This document shows positions 54,826 through 64,000 of a DNA stretch of 64,000 bases, in pieces (positions within the stretch are counted from its first letter, which is position 1; each line of letters starts with the position of its first letter). Where the stretch lies: NCBI GenBank assembly GCA_031761405.1, contig JASEVX010000001.1:28842612-28906611 (forward strand), given 5' to 3'. Made by a program: the position numbers and the translations under genes. The notes under the pieces are model-generated. The model had not been told where the DNA came from and searched no databases. It was given only the letters and a program-made list of their open reading frames with translations. The stretch is from Serripes groenlandicus. Its lineage: Eukaryota; Mollusca; Bivalvia; Cardiida; Cardiidae.

Positions 54826-54965
54826 TTAACCCTTTCTCACATACAACAAATCTGCTGCAGACGACTATAACTGAATAAAGTTGAAAACATGGTGACAAAT
54901 GGAGAAATTGCTTGTTTTGAGCAATTTCTTCTTTTGTCGCCATGTTTTCAAAAAATCCCCAATAT
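54826..54965. mobile_element. Family A, left two thirds
   Basis: TTAACCCTTTCTCACATACA, 'TCTGCTGCAGACGACTATAA', palindrome AAATTGCTTGTTTTGAGCAA; stops at 'TTTTCAAAAAATCC'. Confidence 0.75.
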
Positions 54966-55029
54966 GGCAACTCATTTACAATTTAGCTGCGCATGCAACA
55001 GGGTCTTGTTGCACCTGTATTTCAGAACC

Positions 55030-55200
55030 ATGCCGAGCCGAGGTTGCTCATCCATAGTGACACAGGCTGTCAATCGTAGGTTTTTTAGTTCAAACACCAA
55101 CGCAAGCATAATTAATTCCGATACTTGACAAAAGTCAAAGTGACAAGGGCCTTTGTCTTTCACCAATGGATTAACAGTCTATATGGGAAGGCAACCAATT
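55030..55200 (+). mobile_element. SINE type 2 fragment
   Basis: 'GACACAGGCTGTCAATCGTA', 'GTTCAAACACC' as a decayed B-box, 'TCACCAATGGATTAACAGTC'; tail missing. Confidence 0.6.
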
Positions 55201-55382
55201 TCTTTTGTTTTGGATTATTGGATTTTCCAGGGCCTTTACAGCCCGCCCTCTTGTAGCAGAAAATATTTATTGTAAATTCTGGCAATAAGTATGAATCATA
55301 TGGCCATTAGTTGTTTGCCAAATACAATTTTATACAATGCCAAACGGAGATGGAACAGATCATATTCTAGTATTTGTTTTGT

Positions 55383-55590
55383 CTGGGTTTTATTCCATTT
55401 TCAACATTGTTTTAGTTATATCATGGAAACAGTTCACCTATTCATGATCCCTGGGTAAACAAACCAGTACTAGGCTAGGAAAAGTGTCTTGCCAAAGGGT
55501 ACTCCACCATGACCACTGCGACTAGGGATCGACCGGAGATGCCAGTTCACAAATCCAAGACGCTAACCACTGAGCCCAAGCGGATTCCTT
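55383..55590 (-). mobile_element. SINE type 1, near full length
   Basis: Reverse: head 'GGAATCCGCTTGGGCTCAGT', body 'TACCCTTTGGCAAGACACTT', tail 'TTTCCATGATATAACTAAAA'. Confidence 0.8.
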
Positions 55591-55660
55591 AAAATATAGT
55601 CACCTTACATGACTGTGTTTTACGTGTAAAAGTTGCTATAACTTGTGAATAATTATATAT

Positions 55661-55854
55661 GAGCCGTCGCGCGAGAAAACCAACATTGTGGATTCTGCGT
55701 AAAGTATCAACCCGGAGAGACACTTTTCGCCTCCTGCTGATTTTCTGTTTCATGAATCATTACTCTATACCTTTATCCCCCTGAGACTGCACAGGCTGAT
55801 TTGGGTCGATACATTACGCAGAGGCCATAATGTTGGTTTTCTCGCAGGACGGCT
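55661..55854. mobile_element. Family C element with internal deletion
   Basis: 194 bp. GAGCCGTCGCGCGAGAAAAC left, 'GTTTTCTCGCAGGACGGC' right. Central part shorter than the 260-bp copies. Confidence 0.85.
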
Positions 55855-55864
55855 AATGTCTATT

Positions 55865-56290
55865 TTACTCTTTCCCACATACAAAAAATCTGTGGCAGAC
55901 GCATTTGGAAAAATCTAGAAAAATCGCTATAAATACAAGTACAAGTATAACCCTTTCCCTCATATAGACGCTTTCTGACGCCTCTGCAGCAGACAGCTTT
56001 TTGAAAACATAGTGACAAAAGAAGAAATTGCACAAAACGTGCAATTTCTCCTTTTGCCACAATGTTTTCCACTTTTAGTCATAGGTTATCCATTCAATTA
56101 TGGAGACTTTCTGTTTGTTGACAAAATACGTTCAAAGTCGTCTGCTGCAGAATTGTCGTATGAGGGAAAGGGATAATCATCTAATAGAGTTGAAAACATT
56201 GTGGTAAAAAGAGAAATTTCTAATTATGTTTTCAGGAAGTCGTCTGCTGCAGTCATCTGAATGTATCTTTATGTGGGAAAGGCATTTTAA
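55865..56290. mobile_element. Old family A copy containing a younger one
   Basis: Left 'CTCTTTCCCACATACAAAAA' to 55946, right 'GTTGAAAACATTGTGGTAAA', 'AAGTCGTCTGCTGCAGTCAT' and 'ATGTGGGAAAGGCATTTTAA' from 56177. Confidence 0.78.
55947..56176 (+). mobile_element. Family A element, nested, 230 bp
   Basis: Borders TATAA left and GGATAA right (TTAA mutated or a TATAA site). Palindrome AAATTGCACAAAACGTGCAA intact. Confidence 0.92.
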
Positions 56291-56315
56291 TGTACTCATC
56301 ATGCGACTGTTCAAA

Positions 56316-56545
56316 TTAACCCTTCTCCTGATACGACAATTCTGCAGCAGACGACTTTGAACTTATTTTGTCAAAACATAGAAAATCTCCATAGTTGAAT
56401 GGATAACCTATGACAACAAGTGGAAAACATTGTGGCAAAAGGAGAAATTGCACGTTTTGTGCAATTTCTTCTTTTGTCACTATGTTTTCAAAAAGCCCTC
56501 TGCTGCAGAGGCGTCAGAAAGCGTCTATATGAGGGAAAGGGTTAA
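56316..56545 (-). mobile_element. Family A TTAA element, 230 bp
   Basis: TTAACCCTTCTCCTGATACG to 'TATGAGGGAAAGGGTTAA'; palindrome AAATTGCACGTTTTGTGCAA. Confidence 0.93.
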
Positions 56546-57114
56546 GCAGCCACTACAGCTGTGTTATTGCATTGTTGTATAACTATTGTAATAAATAGGG
56601 AATATTATGTTGCTGTAGCGATACAGGTTTTAGTATTGTACTACGAGGGGCGAGGACAATTGATATCTTACGGGGACCGAAGGTCGAGAGATGTGAAATT
56701 GTCCAAACCTGAGAAAACATATCATTAATTGTACTATCATTATTATGTTGATATTTATGTGGCTAATAAACTGAGATTTGATATTTATGTGGCTAATAAA
56801 ATTAGATTTGATAATCGTCGGATTCTTGCCTTATCTTTTCAATTATTCTGTATGTCGCCCAATTATACACTTTTGTCTGGATAGTCACATCTTCTCTAGC
56901 CAAGGTTACTTTCATGCATTAATATACCAATAAATACTTAATTTAACCCCATATAAGATGCTTTCTGATGCCTCTTCCAAACACAGAACTGTAAGTAATC
57001 ACAATATCTCACCCCACACTATATGCTCAGGCGAACTGAACACTGTTAGTTTATAGGAAATAAAAGGGCCAAGATAGCCCTAAATCGATAGTATAGTAGC
57101 AAATATTTAGGAAA
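56546..57114. other. No gene seen; short direct duplication
   Basis: A 28-bp direct repeat ('GATATTTATGTGGCTAATAA') at 56750-56815. Two AATAAA-like words here could serve as late polyA signals, but no transcript is evident. Confidence 0.4.
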
Positions 57115-57540
57115 ATGCAATTTTCCCCTTTTCTGATGCCATCTTTTTCAACCAACCAATATGGCTTAAACAGTAGAGCGTCACTCGAGGAACATTTTTA
57201 TCAAATTATCCTGGAAACATAAAGTAAGAATTTTGAGGAGAAGAATTTTAAAGTTTGGGCATTTTTTTCTCACTTAATGATGCCGTAGTCACCAAAGTTC
57301 TACACAGAATGAATGTTTTTAAACAATTTTGAAAGAGGACCAAATGAATAACATTCCTTCAAAATTAGGTTGAAATTGATTGGTCCAATGGAATTGTAGT
57401 TGTCATTGGAAGATATAAGTTAAATTTAACCCTTATGTGATGACTCCTGGTTTCTAGATTGTATACCCATTCAAAAAGGCTTGAACAAATTAGAGCAGAT
57501 GTACAATGATGTAAGATTTCTTTGCAATTATCTCAAAATC
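57115..57540. repeat. Interspersed repeat flanking composite element III, left
   Basis: 'ACCAAAGTTCTACACAGAAT', 'TTTTGAAAGAGGACCAAATG' and 'GGTTGAAATTGATTGGTCC' recur at 58680-58770, on the other side of the element. Confidence 0.7.
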
Positions 57541-57556
57541 AGACAAGCACTTTCAT

Positions 57557-58474
57557 AACAAGAGGGCCATGATGGCCCTGGAATCGCTCACCTGATTTGA
57601 TTTTTTTTCACTTGAGCTATATAAGCCCCACCCCCTGGCAGCCATAGTTCCCAACCAATCAACTTGGCTTGAAGGAATCTGATAGAGGGTCGCCCTAGGA
57701 ATATTTCTACAAAATTATTTGAAAATCGGCCAGACACTTTTGGAGGAGAAGATTTTTTAAGTTTTCACTATAGCCATATAATGCAAAATAGCCCTGCCCA
57801 CTGGCAGCCATGTTTTTTGACCAATCAACATGGCTTGAAGGAATCTGAAAGTGGGTCACTTAAGGAACATTTCTACAAAATTATTTGAATATCGCCCCGA
57901 CACTTTCGGAGAAGAAGATTTTTTAAGTTTTCACTATAGCCATATAAGGCAAAATAGCCCCGCCCCACTGGCGGCCATATTTTTCAACCAATCAACTTGG
58001 CTTGAAGGAATCTGATAGAGGGTCATCCAAGGAATATTTCTACAAAATTATTTGAAAATCGGCCTGACACTTTCGTCGTAGAAGAATTTTTTAAGTTTTC
58101 ACTATAGCCATATAAGGCAAAATAACCCCGTCCCCCTGGCGGCCAGGTTTTTCGACCAATCAACATGGCTTGAAGGAATCAGATAGAGGGTCATCCAAGG
58201 AACATTTCTACAAAATTATTTGAAAATCTGCCAACCGGTTTGGATGAAGAAGAATTTTGAAGGTTTTTTCATTTCGTTGCCATGGAAACCAGCCTTCTGC
58301 CTGGATCCCAAAAATTTGAAGGAAATCTGGTAAGGTCATTGAGAGGATGCTTTCTGTGAAGTTGCATCCCAATTGACCCACTGGTTATTGAGGAGAAGAA
58401 GTTGACGCATGACGCACGCCGGACAAAGGGCGATCACAATAACTCACCTTGAGCCAAGCTCAGGTGAGCTAAAA
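57557..58474 (+). mobile_element. Composite tandem-repeat element III (pearl/Helentron-like), complete
   Basis: Palindromic head AACAAGAGGGCCATGATGGC plus 'CCTGGAATCGCTCACCTG'. Four ~165 bp units with 'CAATCAACATGGCTTGAAGG' and 'CATTTCTACAAAATTATTTG'. Tail 'GCATGACGCACGCCGGACAA', then a terminal hairpin, ACTCACCTTGAGC facing GCTCAGGTGAGCT, ending GAGCTAAAAAT. Inner CTCACCTG of the head is complementary to CAGGTGAG of the tail. No ORF. Confidence 0.85.
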
Positions 58475-58476
58475 AT

Positions 58477-58800
58477 GGAATTTTTAAATGTTGTCATTTT
58501 GCCCATTATTTTATGCAGCCTGGCTGCCATGTTTTTTCAACGAATCAACATGGCTTGAACAATTTTTGTAGAGGGTCACCCATGGATCATTTCTACCAAA
58601 TTATATTGGAATCGAATCTGACAAGCAAATTCAGAGGAGAAGAATTTGTACATTTTGCCCCCTTTCTGATGCCGCAGCAACCAAAGTTCTCCATGGAATT
58701 TAAACATTTGAATAATTTTGAAAGAGGACCACCAAAGGGACATTAATGTGAAGTTTGGTTGAAATTGGTCCTGTAGTTTAAGAAGAGATGATGTTTAAAG
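58477..58800. repeat. Interspersed repeat flanking composite element III, right
   Basis: Similar to 57115-57540 (see 'CAACCAAAGTTCTCCATGGA', 'TTTTGAAAGAGGACCACC'). Suggests either a tandem pair with element III between or insertion of III into an array. Confidence 0.65.
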
Positions 58801-58931
58801 CTAAAAGTTCAGACAGAGAGTGATTACCTTGACCCGATAAAGCATAACAAAAAGACATATTTCATTTTTTGAGCATTTATTATAAGAGACTGTCAATGAT
58901 AGCAATACTGAGAAGATGAGAACAGCTTGCC

Positions 58932-59130
58932 TAACCCTTTCCCACATACAAGAAATCTGCAGCAGACAAAAATCTTTTAAATATTGAATATTTAGTTTAG
59001 ATATTGTGAATAGTTAAAAACAGTGTGGCAAAAGCAGGAATTTCAGTCCTTTTGCTACAGTGTTCTCAAAAGTCGTCTGCTACAGATGCATAAAAATGCA
59101 TTTACAAGTGGGAAAGGATTACAAGAAGAT
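58932..59130. mobile_element. Family A, old copy
   Basis: 'CTAACCCTTTCCCACATACA', 'AATCTGCAGCAGACAAAAAT', 'AAAGTCGTCTGCTACAGATG' and 'GTGGGAAAGGATTA'. Confidence 0.7.
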
Positions 59131-60406
59131 GAGAACACCGTGTCTAATCAGTGTTCACTATATCTAACAAATGGAAGAGTGCCAGTCAATAGTAATGACT
59201 AATCATAATGATGATTCATTTAATTCCGCCAATCATATTGAGCTAGATGTAGTAAGAATGACCAATCAAAATGAAGAGTCATTTAAAATTAAATAACCAC
59301 AAGGTAAATTGGCCATCAAAGATTTTTAAAAAATCAATTTTAATGATAAATATGGATGACATCAAGTTACAGTAGCATTCAAAAAGTAAATGTCAAATAG
59401 CATAAAAAGTGAATTCAAATAAATTTGTTGAATATGCAAAAGTAGAATATTTAAGATGAATTCTTAGTTTGAAATGGTCACCTATGATTTTTACCTACTG
59501 TAGCAAAATAATGAAATTCTTTCTTCTTGCATTATTTCCTCCATTACTATCAACATATGTCTCAACCCATACCGCAACACATATGACTTTTGGCATCTTC
59601 ACAACAGAAGACAATTTATGAAACTATTGCGGAAACAAGAGGACCATGATGGTCTTATATCTCTAAGCTAAAGACATTCACAGATATTCATTTGGTTATG
59701 ATAGAAATTCAACCACTGGCAGCCATGATTTTCAAATTAGAAAGTTAGCTTAAACTATGTTGACAGCTTGCCAGAGGTTCAATTTCTGTTTCCCACATAT
59801 CAATTTCAAAATCGCGTCTGCTGCAGATACATCAAAAGTCTTCTGCATCCGGGAAAGGAATGCATTCACTTGGTTCGGGATCATGAATATATATCTTGAT
59901 GCAAAATTGTGCAACTAGAGACAAATATACAAAACCATTAGAATAGAGGAAAGAATGAAGTTTGGAAGTATTTTATGCACCACACACATGTTGTGTAGAC
60001 TCAATGCAAAACAGCTGTAACACAATTCCGAAATAAGAAAAGCTTACAACTGTCTTGCATTAAAGTATGAATATATCACAGCTAAGGCTACTATAGACTG
60101 GCGAATGTAGGGGATATATAATGACTGATAGAAGTTAGGGGGATGGACAAAAAAAGTCAACAACAAAAATCACACAATAATAGCTGATATAAAATATGTT
60201 AAATAGAAAAATATGCCATCTAACAAGTCTGTACATATAATATTTGTATGCAAAAAAATAATAATTGAAACTACCCTTCAGTAGACGAAAAAACGTTAAC
60301 AGACAAAAAGCACAGAAACATTGTAACTTTTGACTACACAATGACTTATTATGAAAAACATGGCTGCAATTTATTTTGAGTAACAATGGGAATACCCATA
60401 GATGTA
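59131..60406. other. No gene seen; scraps
   Basis: AT-rich. A composite head 'ACAAGAGGACCATGATGGTC' at 59633 lacks a tandem core. A family A right-end scrap ('GCGTCTGCTGCAGATACATC') is at 59812. The 119-codon reverse ORF at 60135-60494 is AT-rich and overlaps a repeat. Confidence 0.45.
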
Positions 60407-60592
60407 TTAACCCTTTCCCTGATACAAGAAATCTGCAGAAGACAACATTGAAAAAATAATGAGCAATTTCTCCTTTTGCCACATTTTTTTCCAAAAGTGG
60501 TCTGCTGTAGAGGCATCAGAATACATTGTTTTCAAGTGATCTGATGTAATTATCTTTAAAAAATCAAGTCTGTACTCGGTAAAGTGTTAATA
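60407..60592. mobile_element. Family A, old shortened copy
   Basis: TTAACCCTTTCCCTGATACA, 'AATAATGAGCAATTTCTCC', 'GTGGTCTGCTGTAGAGGCAT' and 'CTCGGTAAAGTGTTAA'. Confidence 0.68.
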
Positions 60593-60999
60593 CATATAAT
60601 CTATTTCAAGTCGAAAAGCATCATGGATGCTCTTTGCAGCAATTCACATGAAATAGCAAAGATCTCAGAGAGAACCTACAACTTAGGATTGAGTAAATAA
60701 TTGGAGGAGATAATTTTTTATTATGACGATAAAATTATATCCCTAAACTAAAATATATATTGCAAAAATAACAATGATTCAAATTAACTTTCATGATACA
60801 TTCAAGCACCCAATAAGGTAAAACAAAACTTTTTAAACTTTATAGAAAAGTTTAACATACAATTGCTGCTTTTTTCACAATGTTCTTAATATGTCACTGC
60901 AGAAATAATGTACAAAATACTTAATCTTCTATTTTCAACTGCTTTCATATGGTAAAAAGGACTTTTATCATAAAACCGTGGTCAACCTTTTGTCCAGTT
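60593..60999. other. No gene seen
   Basis: AT-rich, with a weak family A-like patch near 60870 ('TTTTTCACAATGTTCTTAAT'). Confidence 0.35.
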
Positions 61000-61229
61000 T
61001 TAACCCTTTCCCTGATATAGGCGCTTTCTGACGCCTCTGCAGCAGACGGTTTTTTGAAAACATAGTGACAAAAGAAGAAATTGCTCAAAATTAGCAATTT
61101 CTCCTTTTGACACAATGTTTTCCACTTTTAGTCAAAGGTTATCCATTCTATTTTAGAGATTTTCTATTTTTTGACAACATATGTTCAAAGTCGTCTGCTG
61201 CAGAATTGTCGTATGAAGGAAAGGGTTAA
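61000..61229 (+). mobile_element. Family A TTAA element, 230 bp
   Basis: TTAA both ends; palindrome GAAATTGCTCAAAATTAGCA with two mismatches. Confidence 0.93.
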
Positions 61230-61239
61230 CTTGTTTACC

Positions 61240-61410
61240 CGATAATTCATTAGTCATCTGCTTTGAAAATTCTGAGGACAATACACTGAAGATCTAGAAG
61301 ATGGGAAGTATGATACAAGTATAGATATGAAAACAGTGTGGCAAAATGTGATACTGCTCATTATGCAGCAGATGTGTAAAAATGCATCTGTATATTGGAA
61401 AGGGTTCAAC
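61240..61410. mobile_element. Family A, decayed copy
   Basis: 'GTGTGGCAAAATGTGATACT', 'GCTCATTATGCAGCAGATG' and 'TATTGGAAAGGGTTCAA'. Confidence 0.5.
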
Positions 61411-61539
61411 TTTTGAAAACATTGTTTGAAAAGCTGCCATTGCAAAAGAGCTATGTTTCTCATTTTCACGTTATTTTCAATATCTTTGTAAGTATCTAAA
61501 AATGTAGCATGTATGATGAATCGAAAACAACATGAGTGT

Positions 61540-61753
61540 TCAACCTTTTCCTCATACAGACACACTGTAATGCCTCTTCCACAGACAACTTTTGTAAACA
61601 TTGTAACACACAGCAATTTCTCCTTTGCCACACTGTTTTCAACTATATTCAAATATCATACATGTACTTCATTTAGTGAGATTTTATGTATTTTTGCCAA
61701 GACGCTATCAAAGTCGTCTGCTGCAGCTTTGTTGTTTACGGGAAAGGGTTTAA
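61540..61753. mobile_element. Family A, old copy
   Basis: 'TTCAACCTTTTCCTCATACA', 'CAGCAATTTCTCCTTTGCC', 'AAAGTCGTCTGCTGCAGC' and 'TACGGGAAAGGGTTTAA'. Confidence 0.72.
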
Positions 61754-61789
61754 ATAAACGTATGTGTCGCCCACCAATATGTCCGTAAG

Positions 61790-62019
61790 TTAACCCTTTC
61801 CCTCATACGACAATTCTGCAGCAGATGACTTTGAACATATTTTGTCAACATATAGAAAATCTCTATAATTGAATGGATAACCTATGACTAAAAGTGGAAA
61901 ACATTGTGGCAAAAGGAGAAATTGCTCGTTTTGAGCAATTTATTCTTTTGTCACTATGTTTTCAAAAAGCCGTCTGCTGTAGAGGCGTCAGAAGGCGTCT
62001 ATATGAGGGAAAGGGTTAA
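61790..62019 (-). mobile_element. Family A TTAA element, 230 bp
   Basis: TTAACCCTTTCCCTCATACG to 'TATGAGGGAAAGGGTTAA'; palindrome AAATTGCTCGTTTTGAGCAA. Confidence 0.94.
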
Positions 62020-62496
62020 AGCCTGGCAGACAGACAGATGGACAGACAACTTAGAAGTGATCCCTAAGTGTCTTGATGACCCAAAAAGAAGTGGTCTAAC
62101 CTCAGGTGAATTGAAGATAGCTGTGTATTAGCAGTCATTTAAAAGGTAATATAATATTTACATCTAATGATAATCTTTCATTTTTTTTGCTTTCTTTATT
62201 TACATCAAAGATTTTAGAACAAACAGTAATGTCATGATGGGGTGAAAGAAAGAAACTGAAATTGGATTCTGTGATGAAGGACCTATGATGATAATGACGA
62301 TGATGATGTTAATAATAATGATGATGATGATGATGATGGTGATAAAACATTAACTATAAAATCATACAAAACCATGATATCAGTATTTAAATCTGTAATG
62401 TTTTAAAAAATATTCATGCCTTAGGCTATTAAAATATATAAAATTACATTGAAATGAACTTTCTCCATAAAAACACTTTGAGCCGCATCTGGCAAT
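62020..62496. other. No gene seen
   Basis: Unassigned sequence around the GAT microsatellite. Confidence 0.4.
62283..62345. repeat. (GAT)n microsatellite, imperfect
   Basis: Runs of GATGATGAT with GAC and AAT variants; no reading frame of note. Confidence 0.9.
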
Positions 62497-62650
62497 TTAA
62501 CCCATTCTCACATACAACAAATCTGCAGCAGACCACTTCGAAAACAGTTACGCCAAAATATGAAAAATCGCACTGAGAACGATTCTTTTGAGTACCGAAC
62601 AACATAGGGTTAGAGGGTTAAATAAGTATTTTAGAACATGCAAAACGCCC
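62497..62650. repeat. Family A left end fused to dispersed repeat E
   Basis: TTAACCCATTCTCACATACA and 'AATCTGCAGCAGACCACTTC' pass directly into 'GAACGATTCTTTTGAGTACC' and 'ACAACATAGGGTTAGAGG'. Confidence 0.6.
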
Positions 62651-62814
62651 CTTATCTAGAGCCCAGCCGGTGAGACGGTCATTATAGGAAGACTTCCCGT
62701 ATTTTTGTCTATACGCAGATGTGACAAGATACAACATCACTCAGGCGCTCGCTTCTCATTCACAAATGGCATACATGTAATCAAATGTCACAGAAGGTAT
62801 ATTGAACAATATTC

Positions 62815-62996
62815 CAACCTTTTCCCAACTACAGATGATCTGTAAAACACAGTGGCTCAAGTTGAAAATGTTCATAATGAGTAACATCCCCTTTTGCCAC
62901 AATGTAATAAAATTAATTATATAGATTTTTCAAATTTTTCCTAAAATGTTTTCAAGTTGTCTGCTGCAGTTTTGTTCTTTGTGGGCAAGGGCTAAC
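62815..62996. mobile_element. Family A, old copy
   Basis: 'CCAACCTTTTCCCAACTACA', 'CCCCTTTTGCCACAATGTAA', 'AAGTTGTCTGCTGCAG' and 'GTGGGCAAGGGCTAA'. Confidence 0.62.
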
Positions 62997-63471
62997 AAAA
63001 ACCTAGATAAATGTTGATCAATTAATACAGTAATGAAAAAGTTACTACAGGCCAATCAAATAATTGTGACTTCTTTCTTAAAACCAACTGTTTAAGTAAG
63101 ATTCAAGTTAACCATCGAGCAAAACAATCAGTTCAACCGATACATATGCATATCACTTCTACGAAATTGGGTCAGCGGAGAACAAAAGACGCTATGAGCA
63201 ATGCTCTAGGAAATCCAACCCTTTGGCATTTGGGATCAGTGTAGATTCAGATCAACCTGTTTATAATAAGTTTTCATAGTTTGATCTAAATCTGCACTTG
63301 TCTTTATATGGTATGGTTGGTTTTCTGGAAACACTGTCCATATTCTATTACGAGAGACAGGCTTAACAACATTTTTACATTTAACAAACTATTTTTTTCT
63401 TGATTAATAAAATAGAAACACTACAAAATTCCTAATATTGCACAGGCCACAATTTTCAACTGCTCCCTTTT
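62997..63471. other. No gene seen
   Basis: Unassigned; contains an internal similarity of ~40 bp ('TAGTTTGATCTAAATCTGCA' region to 'GTAGATTCAGATCAACC', inverted). Confidence 0.35.
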
Positions 63472-63685
63472 TTTATGCTTTCCCACTTGCAGACTCAATT
63501 TGACTCATCAGATGCAGACAACTTTTGGAATCATTGTAGCAAAAGTAGAAATTTCTAACAACGACCAAGTTCTCCTTTTGTCATTATATTTTCAACTCTA
63601 TTCAGTAATTATGCTTTCATTTACAGAGATCTTCCATACGTTTGCCTAAATTGATTCAAATTGCTGTATGTTGAAACGGATTAAC
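63472..63685. mobile_element. Family A, old copy
   Basis: 'CTTTCCCACTTGCAGACTCA', 'GATGCAGACAACTTTTGG', 'CAAGTTCTCCTTTTGTC' and 'GTTGAAACGGATTAA', whose TTAA begins the next copy. Confidence 0.68.
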
Positions 63686-64000
63686 CCTTTTCCACATACA
63701 ACAAATCTGCAGCAGACAACTTGGAAATCATCAGGTTTAAAATGTCGAAGATCTCTCTAAGTGATTGTGGGATAGGATAAAATCCTTAAAGGACCTCCAA
63801 ACCCTTGCTGTGGATACTCAAAGGAAATGTCTCAGGGAGATGTTTCTATTGAATATCCATAACATAGGCTTTAATCAAATAACAGTTTACCACATGCAAA
63901 CACTTTTTTACACGTCTTCAGCAGACTACTTTGGAAAACATTGTGGCAAAATGAAAAATTGCTCATAATGAGCAATTTCTTCCTTTGTCACAATGTTTTC
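63682..64000. mobile_element. Family A pieces with dispersed repeat E, running off the window
   Basis: TTAACCCTTTTCCACATACA to about 63760; then repeat E (63790-63885); then from 63884 a further copy with 'GTCTTCAGCAGACTACTTTG' and palindrome AAATTGCTCATAATGAGCAA, cut by the window edge. Confidence 0.7.

Noticed and set aside
60135..60494. 119-codon reverse ORF rich in Phe/Tyr
   Set aside because: AT-rich, starts inside a family A copy, no motif.

Overview
The window looks like nuclear DNA of a marine bivalve mollusc, probably a clam. It is AT-rich, intron-rich and gene-poor. More than half of the recognisable sequence is repeats: tRNA-headed SINEs, short inverted-repeat transposons, and composite elements whose cores are about 130-165 bp tandem units (the 'pearl'-like type known from bivalves). 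A B-box/beta-propeller TRIM-like gene and an intronless divergent rhodopsin-like receptor fit a mollusc. The species cannot be fixed by eye.

Genes, left to right. (1) At 1192-8637 (+) there are four exon-like pieces of a fatty acyl-CoA reductase: a Rossmann-fold piece and three C-terminal 'Sterile'-domain pieces. The middle of the enzyme is missing and the last join is out of phase, so this is a decayed or badly assembled gene. (2) At 11807-13444 (-) is a RING-less TRIM-like protein with a Ser-rich N-terminal repeat. (3) At 25865-26995 (+) is a single-exon orphan GPCR. It is preceded by three tandem copies of its own start region, each forming a small upstream ORF. (4) At 33962-34125 (+) is a short dead remnant of a non-LTR reverse transcriptase. 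(5) At 39802-52666 (+) is a complete six-exon M14 zinc carboxypeptidase with a signal peptide and a C-terminal membrane anchor. Its exons join in frame and its zinc-binding and catalytic residues are intact.

Repeats dominate the right half. The main family ('A') is a ~230 bp element bounded by TTAA, with CCCTTTCCCTCATA termini and a central palindrome, consistent with a piggyBac-type MITE. I count 17 well-conserved copies and roughly 35 older copies or pieces. Most lie in the carboxypeptidase introns and its 3' flank, sometimes one inside another. Family B (three ~213 bp copies) is unrelated in sequence but has the same plan: TTAA ends and a central hairpin. Family C (~260 bp, long inverted ends) occurs four times, family D once, and a hAT-like element sits in carboxypeptidase intron 2. 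Three SINE types share one 3' tail.

The most unusual signals are: a 36-bp minisatellite in carboxypeptidase intron 3 that looks like an amplified copy of the adjoining exon 3/intron 3 splice junction; the self-copy upstream-ORF array of the receptor; the paired changes in the family A palindrome arms; and composite tandem-repeat elements from different families that end in the same GAGCTAAAAAT. A 200-N assembly gap at 35828-36027 is flanked by duplicated sequence, so local order there is uncertain.
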